A stretch of 64,000 nt of DNA from Flavobacteriaceae bacterium Ap0902 (GCA_009835005.1 WTFG01000001.1:310001-374000); one strand, 5' to 3'; positions 15,965 through 25,580 are shown, numbered from the stretch's first letter. Numbers and translations: made by a program. Notes: generated by a model from the sequence alone, not told the origin.

Positions 15965-17821
15965 ATGAAGAAGTTAGCATTGTTTTTAATGGTCTTTTCT
16001 ATTGGTGTGGTAAGCGCACAAGACTATTGGCAACAGAAGGTAGATTACAAGATTCAGGTAGCGATGGATGTCCAAAACCATCAATATGATGGGAAAATGG
16101 ATGTGGTGTACTACAATAATTCAGGCGATGCGCTATCAGAAATTTATTTCCATTTATACTATAATGCCTTCGAGCCAGGGAGTTTGATGGATGAGCGTTT
16201 AAAGCATATTCCTGATCCAGATGGGAGAATGACGTATAACGCAGGGACTAAAGATAAACCCATAATCAAAAGTAGAATTGCAGATTTAAAACCAAATGAA
16301 ATTGGTTTTCAAAAAATTAATCATATTCAACAAAATGGGCAAAACCTTCCATTCTCTACGCAAGGAACCATTTTAAAGGTTACGTTGAACGAGCCAGTTC
16401 AGCCTAATCATTCGGTAACATTACAATTGGATTGGAAATCACAAATTCCACAAATGATACGAAGAGGTGGTCGTGATAACAATGAAAACATTGCCTACTC
16501 TATGACCCAATGGTATCCGAAGGTTGCCGCTTATGATACAGAAGGTTGGCATTTAGATGAATATATCGCCAGAGAATTCTATGCGCCTTTCGCCAATTTT
16601 GATGTGGGAATCACTTTGCCATCCAATTATATTGTAGGGGCATCAGGACAACTTCAAAATGAAGATCAAATGCCAGGATATTCAAATACCAAGGTAAAGC
16701 GTAATATTAAAACACTTACTTGGAATTTTAAGGCAGAGAATATTCATGATTTTGCATGGGCTGCAGATGAAAGTTATATTGTAGAAAAACAAGCGGTAGA
16801 AAACGGGCCAACATTGTACTATTTATACAGTAAAGATCTAGAAAAAACTTATCAGGATAATTGGAAACAAGCACAACCACTTGTAGCACAGTTCTTCCAA
16901 ATTACCAACGAACGTTTTGGTAAATATCCTTGGGATACTTATACCATTTTACAAGGTGGAGACGGTGGAATGGAATACGGTGCAGCCACATTGGTGACAG
17001 GAACCCGTAGTCTAGAAAGTTTAGCAGGTGTTATCTTTCATGAAGCCGCACATTCTTGGTTTCAACAAATGTATGGAATAGACGAGACGCGCCATGAGTG
17101 GATGGATGAAGGTTTTACCAGTTATGCAGAGGCGTATGCAGCGCATAAAATTTTAGGAGCGAAAAAGGATCAAATCAACCCTTATGAGGATGCTTATAAA
17201 GGATATTATGTTCTTGCAACTTCTGGGAATGAGGAGCCAATGAGCATTCTAGCCGATTATTACAATATGAATAGAGCCTACAGTTTGGCGGCTTATTATA
17301 AAGGTCAAGTATATATTGCACAGTTAGGTTATATCATTGGAGAGGATGCATTATCAGGGACTTTACTCGCATTTTATGATAAGTGGCATTTAAAACACCC
17401 AAAACCTAGTGATTTTCAAAAAGTAGCTCAGGATGTATCTGGAATTAATTTAAAATGGTATAACAATCTGTTTATCAATACAACGCGCGTGATTGATTAT
17501 GCAATAGAAAAAGTAGAAGAAAAAGAGATTACTTTACATAATAAATCTAATTTTGCCATGCCATTAGACGTTTTGGTAACTTACCAAGATGGAAGCAAAG
17601 AATTGTTTTATATTCCAATCAATGCGATGAGAGGAGAAAAACAGAAAGAAGAAAAGTTTTATCCAAATATTCCAATGACCACCTTAAAAGCATGGGGTTG
17701 GACAAGCCCTTCTTACAAGTTTCAGACTAAAAAAGAAGTGAAAAGTGTACAGATTGATTACACCAAGCGTTTAGCGGATGTGGATCAAAGCAATAATGTT
17801 TACCCAAAAACAAGCAAATGA
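15965..17821 (+). CDS. M1-family metallopeptidase, exported
   Basis: The protein has 618 residues from the ATG at 15965; the start is chosen because it begins a clean Sec signal peptide (M-K-K-L-A-L-F-L-M-V-F-S-I-G-V-V-S-A-Q-D). The catalytic zinc site is H-E-A-A-H (H359, H363) with the third ligand E382 in W-M-D-E-G-F, the M1 gluzincin pattern. Upstream, G-G-M-E-Y-G-A replaces the exopeptidase G-A-M-E-N motif, as in many bacterial M1 relatives. There is no C-terminal secretion-system sorting domain, so the enzyme is probably periplasmic or outer-membrane associated. Its stop overlaps the coaX start (ATGA at 17818-17821), suggesting cotranscription. Confidence 0.92.
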   Translation: MKKLALFLMVFSIGVVSAQDYWQQKVDYKIQVAMDVQNHQYDGKMDVVYYNNSGDALSEIYFHLYYNAFEPGSLMDERLKHIPDPDGRMTYNAGTKDKPIIKSRIADLKPNEIGFQKINHIQQNGQNLPFSTQGTILKVTLNEPVQPNHSVTLQLDWKSQIPQMIRRGGRDNNENIAYSMTQWYPKVAAYDTEGWHLDEYIAREFYAPFANFDVGITLPSNYIVGASGQLQNEDQMPGYSNTKVKRNIKTLTWNFKAENIHDFAWAADESYIVEKQAVENGPTLYYLYSKDLEKTYQDNWKQAQPLVAQFFQITNERFGKYPWDTYTILQGGDGGMEYGAATLVTGTRSLESLAGVIFHEAAHSWFQQMYGIDETRHEWMDEGFTSYAEAYAAHKILGAKKDQINPYEDAYKGYYVLATSGNEEPMSILADYYNMNRAYSLAAYYKGQVYIAQLGYIIGEDALSGTLLAFYDKWHLKHPKPSDFQKVAQDVSGINLKWYNNLFINTTRVIDYAIEKVEEKEITLHNKSNFAMPLDVLVTYQDGSKELFYIPINAMRGEKQKEEKFYPNIPMTTLKAWGWTSPSYKFQTKKEVKSVQIDYTKRLADVDQSNNVYPKTSK

Positions 17822-18582
17822 TATTAGCCATCAACATTGGAAATTCCAACATACGTTTTGCCATCGGTGAAAACCACATGGATTTAACCTCATGGACGAT
17901 TAATACCAAGCCTTTTAAAACGACCGATGAGTTTTATTTCATCTTTAAAAGCATGTATGAACAGTATGAAACCAAAATGAAGGCTATTACTGGGATTGTG
18001 ATTGGTTCAGTCGTTCCACACCAAACGGGTATTATTGCCAAGGCATTGGAACGTTTTCACCCACCCAAAATCATGATTGTGGATAGAACGACATCTTCTA
18101 ACGTGGTGCACCATTCCAATCAAATGGGAACGGATTTATACGCTAATGCAGTCGCTGGACATGAATTATATAAAGGCAGTAAATTGATTATCGACTTTGG
18201 TACGGCGCTTACCGTTACAGGAATTTCAGAGGCGGGAGAAGTGTTAGGGGTGATTATAGCACCAGGGGTGATTACGGCATTGAAGGCTTTAATTGGAAAC
18301 ACTGCCCAATTACCAGATATAGAATTAAAGGAACCAGAAAGAGTTTTAGGTCAAGACACCGTAACTTGTATGCAAAGTGGGATGGTCTATGGCTATTTAG
18401 GCATGGTAGAAGGCTTTATAGATAGAGCTAAAAAGGAATTGGATACAGAAGCCACGGTGATTTCTACTGGAGGTCTTGGACATATCTTTCAGCCTTTAAC
18501 AGACAAAATTGATACAGATGATAAACTGCATACCATGCGTGGATTATGCCTTTTGTATGAATTAAATAACAATAAATCATAA
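17818..18582 (+). CDS. coaX: Type III pantothenate kinase
   Basis: This 254-residue cytoplasmic enzyme carries out the first step of CoA biosynthesis, pantothenate + ATP to 4'-phosphopantothenate. It belongs to the ASKHA fold: N-terminal phosphate loop I-N-I-G-N-S-N-I-R-F, G-T-D-L-Y-A-N-A-V-A-G (substrate site), D-F-G-T-A-L-T-V-T-G-I, and a late S-T-G-G-L-G adenosine motif. Length is normal for type III enzymes. It overlaps the M1 peptidase gene by 4 bp and is followed 22 bp later by purD, so the three probably share a transcript. Confidence 0.95.
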   Translation: MILAINIGNSNIRFAIGENHMDLTSWTINTKPFKTTDEFYFIFKSMYEQYETKMKAITGIVIGSVVPHQTGIIAKALERFHPPKIMIVDRTTSSNVVHHSNQMGTDLYANAVAGHELYKGSKLIIDFGTALTVTGISEAGEVLGVIIAPGVITALKALIGNTAQLPDIELKEPERVLGQDTVTCMQSGMVYGYLGMVEGFIDRAKKELDTEATVISTGGLGHIFQPLTDKIDTDDKLHTMRGLCLLYELNNNKS

Positions 18583-18604
18583 ACTTAATATAAGCACTAC
18601 ATAG

Positions 18605-19843
18605 ATGAAAATATTAATAGTTGGTAGCGGTGGTAGAGAACATGCCATTGGTTGGAAGATAAAACAAGACAACCCAAATGTAGAATTATTTTTCTCTGTT
18701 GGGAATGCAGGGACCCAAGCCATTGGTGAAAATCTAGGATTAAAAACCATTGCAGAATTAAAGGAATTTGCAAAGACGAATGAAGTAGATCTTACCATTG
18801 TTGGACCAGAAATGGAATTAGTGGATGGAATTGTAGATGAATTTAAAACGGCAGGTTTAGAGATATTTGGTCCTCATCAACAGGCAGCAGCATTAGAAGG
18901 AAGTAAAGTTTTTGCCAAAGAATTTATGCAAAAACACGGCGTGAAAACCGCTTCTTATCAAACGTTTCGTTACTTTGTAGATGCAAAAGAATATGTAGAA
19001 AGTTTAGAAACCTTCCCAGTCGTAATCAAGGCGAGTGGATTGGCGGCAGGTAAAGGGGTGATTATCGCTCAAGATAAATTTGAGGCGCATGAGGCCGTAA
19101 AAGACATGATGGATGATAAGTCTTTTGGCGATGCAGGCGATGAGGTCGTGATCGAGCAATTCCTTGAGGGTTTTGAATGTTCCATCTTATCTATTTATAA
19201 CGGAAAAGAGATTGTTCCTTTCATTTCTGCTAAGGATCATAAGAAAATTGGAGAGGGAGAAACAGGGTTAAATACAGGTGGAATGGGGGTTATCGCACCC
19301 AACCCTTTATTTACCGATGCACATTTTCAAGAATTTGTAAAAGATATTTTAGAGCCAACTGCCAAAGGATTGGCAGAGGATGGTTTAACGTTTTCGGGCA
19401 TTATCTTCTTTGGGTTGATGATTACAGATTCTGGTGTTTATTTATTAGAATATAATGTAAGGTTTGGTGATCCAGAGACAGAAGCGGTTTTACCTCTAAT
19501 GAACTCAAATTTATTAGAAATCATTCAAAAATCTAATCAAGGAGAATCTTTCCAAATAGATTGGGAAAATCAACATGCTTGTTGTGTTGTGATGGCAAGT
19601 GGTGGTTATCCTGGAAATTATGACAAAGGTTTTGAAATTAGAGGATTAGATAGCGTTGAAGCACCATTATTTATCGCCGGAGCCTCTGCCATGGCAAGCA
19701 AGGTAGTAACTTCTGGTGGGCGTGTTTTGAATGTAGTTGGATTAGGAGACTCTCTAGAGGAGGCTAGAAATCAGGCGTACGAAAACATCAAAAAAATTCA
19801 TTTTGATTACGAATATTACCGTGAAGATATAGGAAAGGTTTAA
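18605..19843 (+). CDS. purD: Phosphoribosylamine-glycine ligase
   Basis: This 412-residue ATP-grasp enzyme of purine biosynthesis converts phosphoribosylamine + glycine + ATP to GAR. It starts with the family motif I-V-G-S-G-G-R-E-H-A-I-G, followed by G-P-E-M-E-L-V-D-G, the central K-A-S-G-L-A-A-G-K-G-V ATP-grasp segment, G-E-T-G-L-N-T-G-G-M-G and the metal-binding E-Y-N-V-R-F-G-D-P-E-T-E. Length is normal. It is placed after coaX and closed by a strong terminator, so it is the last gene of that unit and is separated from other pur genes in the window. Confidence 0.97.
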   Translation: MKILIVGSGGREHAIGWKIKQDNPNVELFFSVGNAGTQAIGENLGLKTIAELKEFAKTNEVDLTIVGPEMELVDGIVDEFKTAGLEIFGPHQQAAALEGSKVFAKEFMQKHGVKTASYQTFRYFVDAKEYVESLETFPVVIKASGLAAGKGVIIAQDKFEAHEAVKDMMDDKSFGDAGDEVVIEQFLEGFECSILSIYNGKEIVPFISAKDHKKIGEGETGLNTGGMGVIAPNPLFTDAHFQEFVKDILEPTAKGLAEDGLTFSGIIFFGLMITDSGVYLLEYNVRFGDPETEAVLPLMNSNLLEIIQKSNQGESFQIDWENQHACCVVMASGGYPGNYDKGFEIRGLDSVEAPLFIAGASAMASKVVTSGGRVLNVVGLGDSLEEARNQAYENIKKIHFDYEYYREDIGKV

Positions 19844-19866
19844 ATATTAAATTTAATCTAATATTG

Positions 19867-19906
19867 AAAGCCTATCGTAAATTAATGTAATTTTGGTAGG
19901 CTTTTT
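19867..19906 (+). terminator. Rho-independent terminator after purD
   Basis: AAAGCCTATC (19867-19876) pairs with GGTAGGCTTT (19895-19904), 10 bp with one G-U, followed by T residues. The loop is 18 nt. Confidence 0.85.
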
Positions 19907-19918
19907 ATAAGCTCTATA

Positions 19919-20596
19919 ATGATACGCAAACTATTCAAATTCATTTTTTTACTATTAGCATTTCCATGGGTTTATGCTTTGCTTCTGCATGTCATTAATC
20001 CACCCATTACCATTACGCAAATCACTAGTATAGTAGAAGGATATGGATTGAACAGAGATTACTTGGCATCTGATGAAATGCCAGAAGATGCTTATTGGGC
20101 TTTGGTAGGAGCAGAGGACCAAAAGTTTGCCATTCACAATGGTTTTGATTTAGACGGAATTAAAAAGGCTTATGAGGTGAATAAACAAGGCAAAAAACTG
20201 CGAGGAGGGAGTACGATATCCCAACAAGTGGCTAAAAATGTATTTTTATGGCAAGGCAGAACGTGGATAAGAAAAGGATTAGAGGCTTATTGTACGTTAG
20301 TAATAGAAACTGTTTTACCTAAAAAGAGAATTTTAGCATTATATTTAAATATATCTGAAATGGGAAAGGGTACTTTTGGTTTAGGCGCAGCCGCTGAATA
20401 TTATTTTAAAAAACCAGCCACCCAACTTTCTAGAAACGAGATTGCTAGAATCATAGCGGCATTGCCAAGTCCTAAAAAATATAGGATAAACCCACCAAGT
20501 GACTATATCAGTAAACGCGCTACTTGGATTGAAAGGCAAATAAGAAACCTAAAAGGAGACCCAGCATTATCAAAAATAATTAAAGAATCTCCTTAG
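19919..20596 (+). CDS. mtgA: Monofunctional biosynthetic peptidoglycan transglycosylase
   Basis: This 225-residue protein has one N-terminal membrane anchor (F-I-F-L-L-L-A-F-P-W-V-Y-A-L-L-L) and a GT51 transglycosylase domain. Family motifs appear in order: A-E-D-Q-K-F with catalytic Glu E66, R-G-G-S-T-I-S-Q-Q-V-A-K-N, K-K-R-I-L-A-L-Y-L-N and the E-M-G-K-G-T-F-G-L-G-A-A-A-E-Y-Y-F block. There is no transpeptidase domain, matching MtgA. It polymerises lipid II into glycan strands at the outer face of the inner membrane. It begins 12 bp past the purD terminator stem and converges on the SRPBCC gene. Confidence 0.95.
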   Translation: MIRKLFKFIFLLLAFPWVYALLLHVINPPITITQITSIVEGYGLNRDYLASDEMPEDAYWALVGAEDQKFAIHNGFDLDGIKKAYEVNKQGKKLRGGSTISQQVAKNVFLWQGRTWIRKGLEAYCTLVIETVLPKKRILALYLNISEMGKGTFGLGAAAEYYFKKPATQLSRNEIARIIAALPSPKKYRINPPSDYISKRATWIERQIRNLKGDPALSKIIKESP

Positions 20597-20643
20597 TTAT
20601 ATTTAAACCTTAAAAGCGTAAAAGCCTCGAGTTACTGAATGAT

Positions 20644-21102
20644 TTAGTCACTTTCTTCTAAATATGTCTTTAAGTTTTCATTCAAGATTTCTATCCAACC
20701 TTCAGCAAAGTTTTCTCTCGTGATTTCAGGACCAGCGTCTTCTAACTCATGAATGCTTTCGTGCGTTAAAATTACCTCTGTCATATCTCCTTCTTTTTTT
20801 AAATCCCAATTTACCGTAGAACTCCCTTGGCTCAATTTAGGATATGCCCATGTATGACGAAATTTCGTAGGTTCTTCAAATTCTAACACAAAACATTCAT
20901 GATAAAATTCGTGCTCATCACCTGGCTCATAAAATGAGAAGACAGAGCCATCTATGATTTCATTTTCAACCACATCAAAGTACCATTCCCTCATGCGTTG
21001 GGGTTTGGTAATGGCATCCCATACTTTCTCAATCGGCGCAATAATTTTCGTAGAAACCTGTATAGGTCGTAAATCCTGTGGTATATTTTCTCTTTCTTCC
21101 AT
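20644..21102 (-). CDS. SRPBCC (AHSA1-like) domain protein
   Basis: This 152-residue soluble protein has an activator-of-Hsp90-ATPase/START-like fold: I-A-P-I-E-K-V-W-D-A-I-T-K-P at the first strand-helix, M-R-E-W-Y-F-D, G-S-V-F-S-F-Y-E, W-A-Y-P-K-L-S-Q-G-S-S-T-V-N-W-D-L and a C-terminal amphipathic helix with E-G-W-I-E-I-L-N. The family binds hydrophobic ligands in a central cavity; the ligand is unknown. It lies 3 bp downstream of a DoxX-type gene, with a ChaB gene before that, forming a small three-gene leftward operon. Confidence 0.88.
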   Translation of the reverse strand: MEERENIPQDLRPIQVSTKIIAPIEKVWDAITKPQRMREWYFDVVENEIIDGSVFSFYEPGDEHEFYHECFVLEFEEPTKFRHTWAYPKLSQGSSTVNWDLKKEGDMTEVILTHESIHELEDAGPEITRENFAEGWIEILNENLKTYLEESD

Positions 21103-21105
21103 GAT

Positions 21106-21531
21106 TTATGAATGATTTTCTATTTGTTTTGCTTCAAAATATCCAGTAGACCATAAAGCGCCGTACACTAACAGAGGTTGAAAGAATAAACGTTGAAATC
21201 TCTTTTTATCTGTATCTAAACCGAAAGAGTCTATTTGCTCTACATATTGATTGATATTTCCTGGAAAGATGAGGACATAAAATAAAGCCAATAAAACTCC
21301 TACAAATACCCGTTTATCTTTCCAGAATAGCATGGCTAGTCCCAATCCAATCTCTACAATTCCAGAGGCTACTACAACAAAATCCTTATTCATGGGGAGC
21401 CAAACTGGCACTTGCGCTTGAAATTCTTTTCTTTTAAAGGTTAGATGCCCTGTCCCAGCAAATACCATAAAAGCACCCATTGCAATTCGGGTTAAATTCT
21501 TAGCGGTTGACGTTTTTACAAATCTTAACAT
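21106..21531 (-). CDS. DoxX-like membrane protein
   Basis: This 141-residue protein has four hydrophobic segments: a first helix with I-A-M-G-A-F-M-V-F-A-G-T-G-H-L-T, a second with V-A-S-G-I-V-E-I-G-L-G-L-A-M-L-F, V-G-V-L-L-A-L-F-Y-V-L-I-F-P-G-N in the third, and a short C-terminal helix. This is the DoxX superfamily layout, and the protein is distinct in sequence from the DoxX protein at 12154-12495. It sits between ChaB and SRPBCC genes with short spacing, so it is probably co-expressed with them. Function is not known. Confidence 0.8.
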   Translation of the reverse strand: MLRFVKTSTAKNLTRIAMGAFMVFAGTGHLTFKRKEFQAQVPVWLPMNKDFVVVASGIVEIGLGLAMLFWKDKRVFVGVLLALFYVLIFPGNINQYVEQIDSFGLDTDKKRFQRLFFQPLLVYGALWSTGYFEAKQIENHS

Positions 21532-21554
21532 ATCGTTTTAACTTCTGATTACTT

Positions 21555-21758
21555 TTAATCTTCATTCTTAACCCATTTACCATCCTTGTTTTTATGGTAA
21601 ACATTCTTCACTGCGCTCCAAGCAGTGGCATGCATACGGCTTTCATCATCATATTGCTCCTCTGCACTATTGAAGGCGGCTTGGTAAATTTCTTGTCCAT
21701 GTTTGGGTAAAACATCCTGAACATCTTCTGGTAAATCTTTTAAACTTTTATAAGGCAT
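21555..21758 (-). CDS. chaB: ChaB-family protein
   Basis: This 67-residue protein matches the ChaB fold: Y-K-S-L-K-D-L-P-E-D-V-Q-D-V-L-P-K-H-G-Q-E-I-Y-Q motif positions 3-26, A-F-N-S-A, then H-A-T-A-W-S-A-V-K-N-V-Y and K-D-G-K-W-V. The family is named after a putative regulator of the E. coli ChaA cation antiporter, but many ChaB proteins occur without ChaA, as here. It is first in a three-gene leftward group with DoxX-like and SRPBCC genes. Confidence 0.9.
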   Translation of the reverse strand: MPYKSLKDLPEDVQDVLPKHGQEIYQAAFNSAEEQYDDESRMHATAWSAVKNVYHKNKDGKWVKNED

Positions 21759-21868
21759 AATATCAGTTTTATAGTATTAAATCAAAAACCGTACAAAATG
21801 TCATGCATTATCAGCCTTGGATTAAAATCAATTCAAAAAATTGAGTATCTTCCGAAAAAATAAATCCA

Positions 21869-22660
21869 ATGAAATACGGTCTTATTATCACTTTAATTTT
21901 ATTGTTTTGTGCTTGCAAGAATCCATTTAGCAATGAAAAAATAGAAAACGCTCCTGCAGATTATACCATTCAAAATACAGAAGATGGTGAGATCTTACTT
22001 AGGTTAAAACCCAATGTAGGAGATAAAACCAATTTGAAAATGGAGGTGAATATGAAACCAGAAGGAATGATGATTTCACTTGACACGCATTTTGTAGGAG
22101 ATTTGAAATTGAGAGTTACAGACACCAATGAGATTGAGAATACCTATAGTGTAGATTTTCAAAGAATTCAATTTGATACCTCACTACTAGGAACCAAGAT
22201 TTCTTATGATTCCCAAGGAGAGAATGAGAATATTCCAAGGCCATTACAAGAGGAACTGGAGCGGGTATTAGCCAAAAAAGTAGTGATGACTTTAGATTCA
22301 TTAGCACATGTGAATACTATTTCATTTGATCAAAACCAAAATGACATGGCTTCCCAATCCATAGATTTAAATGCGTTGTTTATTCCACTTCCTGTAAAGC
22401 CTGTAAAAGTAGGAGATCAATGGACGGCAACACAAGAAGTTCAAAATATTGGGGATAAAGAATTGACTTATACCATAGATAAAATATCTGATACAGAGGT
22501 GCTTGTATTGCTCACCACTTCTACAGATGAGGTGAAAGGGCAATATTTAATTGATAGAAAAACAGGCTTTACCAAACAAGGAACACTCAACATCCATAGC
22601 GTAGAAAATGGAAAGGGCTTAAAGATGGAGATTCAACTTACATCATCACCAGCATTATAG
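21869..22660 (+). CDS. DUF6263-like lipoprotein
   Basis: This 263-residue protein has a lipoprotein signal (M-K-Y-G-L-I-I-T-L-I-L-L-F-C-A-C-K-N). The mature region is a beta-rich two-part domain with repeated patterns typical of DUF6263 proteins of Bacteroidota: L-R-L-K-P-N-V-G-D-K-T, a middle S-I-D-L-N-A-L-F-I-P-L-P segment, then P-V-K-V-G-D-Q-W-T-A and D-R-K-T-G-F-T. It is probably anchored to the outer membrane, periplasmic side. The function is unknown. It stands alone between divergent chaB and the tyrS promoter. Confidence 0.82.
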   Translation: MKYGLIITLILLFCACKNPFSNEKIENAPADYTIQNTEDGEILLRLKPNVGDKTNLKMEVNMKPEGMMISLDTHFVGDLKLRVTDTNEIENTYSVDFQRIQFDTSLLGTKISYDSQGENENIPRPLQEELERVLAKKVVMTLDSLAHVNTISFDQNQNDMASQSIDLNALFIPLPVKPVKVGDQWTATQEVQNIGDKELTYTIDKISDTEVLVLLTTSTDEVKGQYLIDRKTGFTKQGTLNIHSVENGKGLKMEIQLTSSPAL

Positions 22661-22670
22661 AATAGTTTCA

Positions 22671-22701
22671 TTAGGCTTATTCAACAAATTAACTAATTTT
22701 G
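22671..22701 (+). promoter_or_regulatory. Promoter TTAG-N19-TAATTTTG for tyrS
   Basis: TAATTTTG at 22694-22701 fits TAnnTTTG. TTAG at 22671-22674 is an acceptable -33 with a 19-bp spacer. The ATG is at 22717. Confidence 0.55.
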
Positions 22702-22716
22702 TAAAAAAGACGATAT

Positions 22717-24012
22717 ATGTACGATTTTCTAGAAGAACTTAGGTGGCGTGGGATGATACAAGATACCACACCTGGCGTAGAAGAGCAATTAGCCAAAGAA
22801 TCTACAAAAGGCTATATTGGGTTTGATCCTACAGCAGATTCTTTGCATGTGGGGAGTTTAGTTCCTATCTTAATTTTAATGCATTTCCATAAAGCAGGAC
22901 ATAAGCCAGTAGCACTTGTGGGAGGTGCAACGGGAATGATTGGTGACCCCACTGGAAAATCAGACGAAAGAAATCTTTTAGACGAAGAAACATTAGCCAA
23001 AAACGTAGCCGGAATCAAACGGGTACTTTCTCGTTTTATCGACTTTGATTCTACCGATGAAAATGCCCCAGAATTAGTGAATAACTATGATTGGATGAAG
23101 GATTTTTCTTTCATCGATTTCGCTAGAACAGTAGGGAAAAGAATCACAGTAAACTATATGATGGCCAAGGATTCTGTAAAGAAAAGACTATCTGGAGAGT
23201 TGGGCGCAGGAATGTCTTTTACAGAATTTACCTACCAATTGATCCAAGGATATGACTTCTATTATTTAAACAAAGAAAAAGGCGTTAAATTCCAGATGGG
23301 AGGATCTGATCAGTGGGGTAATATGACTACTGGTACAGAACTCGTGCGCCGTATGAACGATGGTGAAACAGAAGCGTATGCTATGACGTGTCCTTTGGTT
23401 ACCAAGGCAGATGGAACTAAATTCGGTAAATCAGAAGGTGGTAATATTTGGCTAGATGCGGACAAAACAAGTGTATATAAATTCTATCAGTTCTGGTTGA
23501 ATGTAACAGATGAGGATGCAGAAAAATTCATTAAATTTTATACTTTCTTAGATAGAGAAACCATAGAGAAACTAATAGAAGAACACAGGGAAACACCCCA
23601 TTTGCGTGTTTTACAGAAAACATTGGCAGAGGAAGTGACTAAATTAGTGCATGGAGAAGAGGAATTAAATTTAGCCATCAAAGCATCGCAGATTTTATTC
23701 GGAAAATCTACATCACAAGATTTAAAAGACTTAACAGAACAGACTTTCCTTTCTGTGTTTGAGGGAGTTCCACAGGGCGAAATGTCTAAGGATGATTTAG
23801 GGGGGGATATCGTTGATTTACTTTCAGAAAAGTCTGGGTTTTTAAAATCTAAAGCAGAAGCACGTCGTGCGTTGAAAGAGAATTCAATTTCGATCAACAA
23901 AGATAAAGTCTCTGCAGATTTTGTGCCTAAAGAAGATGATTTAATAGCTGGTAAATATTTGTTATTACAGCGTGGTAAAAAGAACTATTTCTTATTGATT
24001 GTGAATGATTAA
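22717..24012 (+). CDS. tyrS: Tyrosyl-tRNA synthetase
   Basis: This 431-residue class I aminoacyl-tRNA synthetase has [15 protein letters not shown] with the HIGH-type H44-V-G-S, the tyrosine pocket Q-G-Y-D-F and [10 protein letters not shown], and the KMSKS equivalent K-F-G-K-S at 235-239. A C-terminal S4-like RNA-binding domain ([17 protein letters not shown]) completes it. Length is normal for the bacterial TyrRS. Its end overlaps the CorA-type gene by 8 bp, making it the head of a tyrS-corA-small-protein-dinB unit. Confidence 0.97.
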   Translation: MYDFLEELRWRGMIQDTTPGVEEQLAKESTKGYIGFDPTADSLHVGSLVPILILMHFHKAGHKPVALVGGATGMIGDPTGKSDERNLLDEETLAKNVAGIKRVLSRFIDFDSTDENAPELVNNYDWMKDFSFIDFARTVGKRITVNYMMAKDSVKKRLSGELGAGMSFTEFTYQLIQGYDFYYLNKEKGVKFQMGGSDQWGNMTTGTELVRRMNDGETEAYAMTCPLVTKADGTKFGKSEGGNIWLDADKTSVYKFYQFWLNVTDEDAEKFIKFYTFLDRETIEKLIEEHRETPHLRVLQKTLAEEVTKLVHGEEELNLAIKASQILFGKSTSQDLKDLTEQTFLSVFEGVPQGEMSKDDLGGDIVDLLSEKSGFLKSKAEARRALKENSISINKDKVSADFVPKEDDLIAGKYLLLQRGKKNYFLLIVND

Positions 24013-24937
24013 TTATCTTTCTAATAGTAAGCCCAAAGTAGAAGTCTACACAGAGAATCCTCTAGATAATAAAGGGATTTTCTGGGTAGATTTAATTCAG
24101 CCTACAGAAGAGGAAAGAAAGAAAGTTGAAGACCAATTCAAGGTTGAACTTTTTACCAAAGAAGAAAGTGAAGAGATAGAGTCCAGTTCCAAATATGTGG
24201 AAACCGATGATGAAATAGGGATTAACCTCAATTTCATGAATAGAATCGGGAACGAGCATCAATATGAACCTGTTTCCTTTATCCTAAAAGATAAAATCCT
24301 ATTCACAGAGCGGGATTCTGATTTTAAATCCTTTCAAGATTCTTATAGAAAGATTAAAGTCACAAGGCCAGAGGATGGGGATGATGCTTTTTTGGTGATA
24401 TTAGATACTAGAATAGATTACCTTGCAGATATTGTAGAGGGAATCAACGATAAAATAGCGAAAATCACCAAGGAGCTAGTAAAAGCGGAGAAATTTGATA
24501 GTGATTTACTCTTAGAAATTACGGCATTGCAAGAACAACTTTTAGGGCTCAGAGAAAACACCGTAGAGATACAACGTTTGCTGTCAACGCTAATCAAAAG
24601 TAAAAAATTCCCGAATGAGGATTATGAAACGGTAAGAGTCATGTTAAAGGATTTAAGTTCTATTCTAGAGTTTACTTCTTTTTGTTTTGATCGGGTGGAA
24701 TTCTTACAAAATACCTTTCAAGGGTTGATTGACATGGAACAAAACCGTGTGATGAAGGTATTTACCGTCATCACCGTATGTTTTGCACCGCCTACTTTAA
24801 TCGCTGGAATCTTCGGGATGAATTTCACAAACATGGCGGGTTTAGAACACCCGTATGGCTTTCCTATTACCATCTTTTTAATGGTGGTTTCTATGGTAGG
24901 TACTTTATTATATTTTAAATTTAAAAATTGGTTATGA
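24005..24937 (+). CDS. CorA-family divalent cation transporter
   Basis: This 310-residue protein has a large cytoplasmic N-terminal domain with a long helix (about 140-240) and two C-terminal membrane helices. The pore signature G-M-N is at 271-273 (I-F-G-M-N-F), followed by a short loop and the last helix [11 protein letters not shown]. CorA proteins form pentameric Mg2+ (sometimes Co2+ or Zn2+) channels in the inner membrane; the transported ion is not settled by sequence. It overlaps tyrS by 8 bp and the next small gene by 4 bp. Confidence 0.93.
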   Translation: MINYLSNSKPKVEVYTENPLDNKGIFWVDLIQPTEEERKKVEDQFKVELFTKEESEEIESSSKYVETDDEIGINLNFMNRIGNEHQYEPVSFILKDKILFTERDSDFKSFQDSYRKIKVTRPEDGDDAFLVILDTRIDYLADIVEGINDKIAKITKELVKAEKFDSDLLLEITALQEQLLGLRENTVEIQRLLSTLIKSKKFPNEDYETVRVMLKDLSSILEFTSFCFDRVEFLQNTFQGLIDMEQNRVMKVFTVITVCFAPPTLIAGIFGMNFTNMAGLEHPYGFPITIFLMVVSMVGTLLYFKFKNWL

Positions 24938-25116
24938 CAAAATGGTTAGATTATTTCTTAATAATAGCATTGGCAGTGAACATCATAATGTCATTGTTAA
25001 AATATGAACCTACCACAGAGGTGATGGGCGCTACGATTCCAACTTGGGTTGCTTTGGCAATACAAGTAGCATGTATCGGGTTGATTATTTATAAAAGAAT
25101 GAAAATGCCCAAATGA
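24934..25116 (+). CDS. Small two-helix membrane protein (60 residues)
   Basis: The start is set at the ATG 24934, which overlaps the CorA-type stop (ATGA); a GTG or similar codon 6 bp earlier is less likely. The protein has two hydrophobic segments (L-D-Y-F-L-I-I-A-L-A-V-N-I-I-M-S-L-L and W-V-A-L-A-I-Q-V-A-C-I-G-L-I-I-Y) joined by a short polar turn, and a basic tail K-R-M-K-M-P-K. It overlaps the DinB gene start by 4 bp, so translation of the three genes is coupled. No family is recognised; an accessory of the transporter is possible but unproved. Confidence 0.72.
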   Translation: MTKWLDYFLIIALAVNIIMSLLKYEPTTEVMGATIPTWVALAIQVACIGLIIYKRMKMPK

Positions 25117-25580
25117 TACCAGAAGAGCAATTTCAACTTCATAGCCTTACCCGTCAAAAATTATTGGCCTATTTAGATCATCTTTCGCCAGAAGAGTTAT
25201 CTGATATCCCTTATGGATTCAAAAATAATATTTGGTGGAACATTGTTCACGTTGTTGTGACACAGCAATTGTTATGTTACTATCTAACAGGTAACGAAAT
25301 GACGATTGACAAGGAATGGGTAGAGAACTTTAAGAAAGGGACAGCACCAGAGCCTGATGATGCACCGACAGAACAAGAAATGGAAGAAATCAAAAGATTG
25401 CTGATTACCACCCAACAAGAATTGGAATTGGATTACAAGCAAGGTCTATTCACGAGTTACGAGAATTACCCTACCAGTTATGGCTTTGTCATTAAATCGA
25501 TAGAAGATGCGATTTTATACAACAATATCCACGAGGCATTACATTTAGGAACGGTGATGGCTATTAAAAAGTTGGTCTAA
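25113..25580 (+). CDS. DinB-like four-helix-bundle protein
   Basis: This 155-residue protein matches the DinB/YfiT-like fold: an N-terminal helix with L-T-R-Q-K-L-L-A-Y-L-D-H-L, I-W-W-N-I-V-H-V-V-V-T-Q-Q-L-L containing the first metal His, and a C-terminal E-A-L-H-L-G-T-V-M-A-I-K segment with the second His. Such proteins bind a divalent metal; many are thiol-linked transferases or of unknown role. It is the last gene of the tyrS unit and its stop overlaps the stop of the phosphopantetheinyl transferase gene on the other strand by 4 bp. Confidence 0.85.
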   Translation: MIPEEQFQLHSLTRQKLLAYLDHLSPEELSDIPYGFKNNIWWNIVHVVVTQQLLCYYLTGNEMTIDKEWVENFKKGTAPEPDDAPTEQEMEEIKRLLITTQQELELDYKQGLFTSYENYPTSYGFVIKSIEDAILYNNIHEALHLGTVMAIKKLV

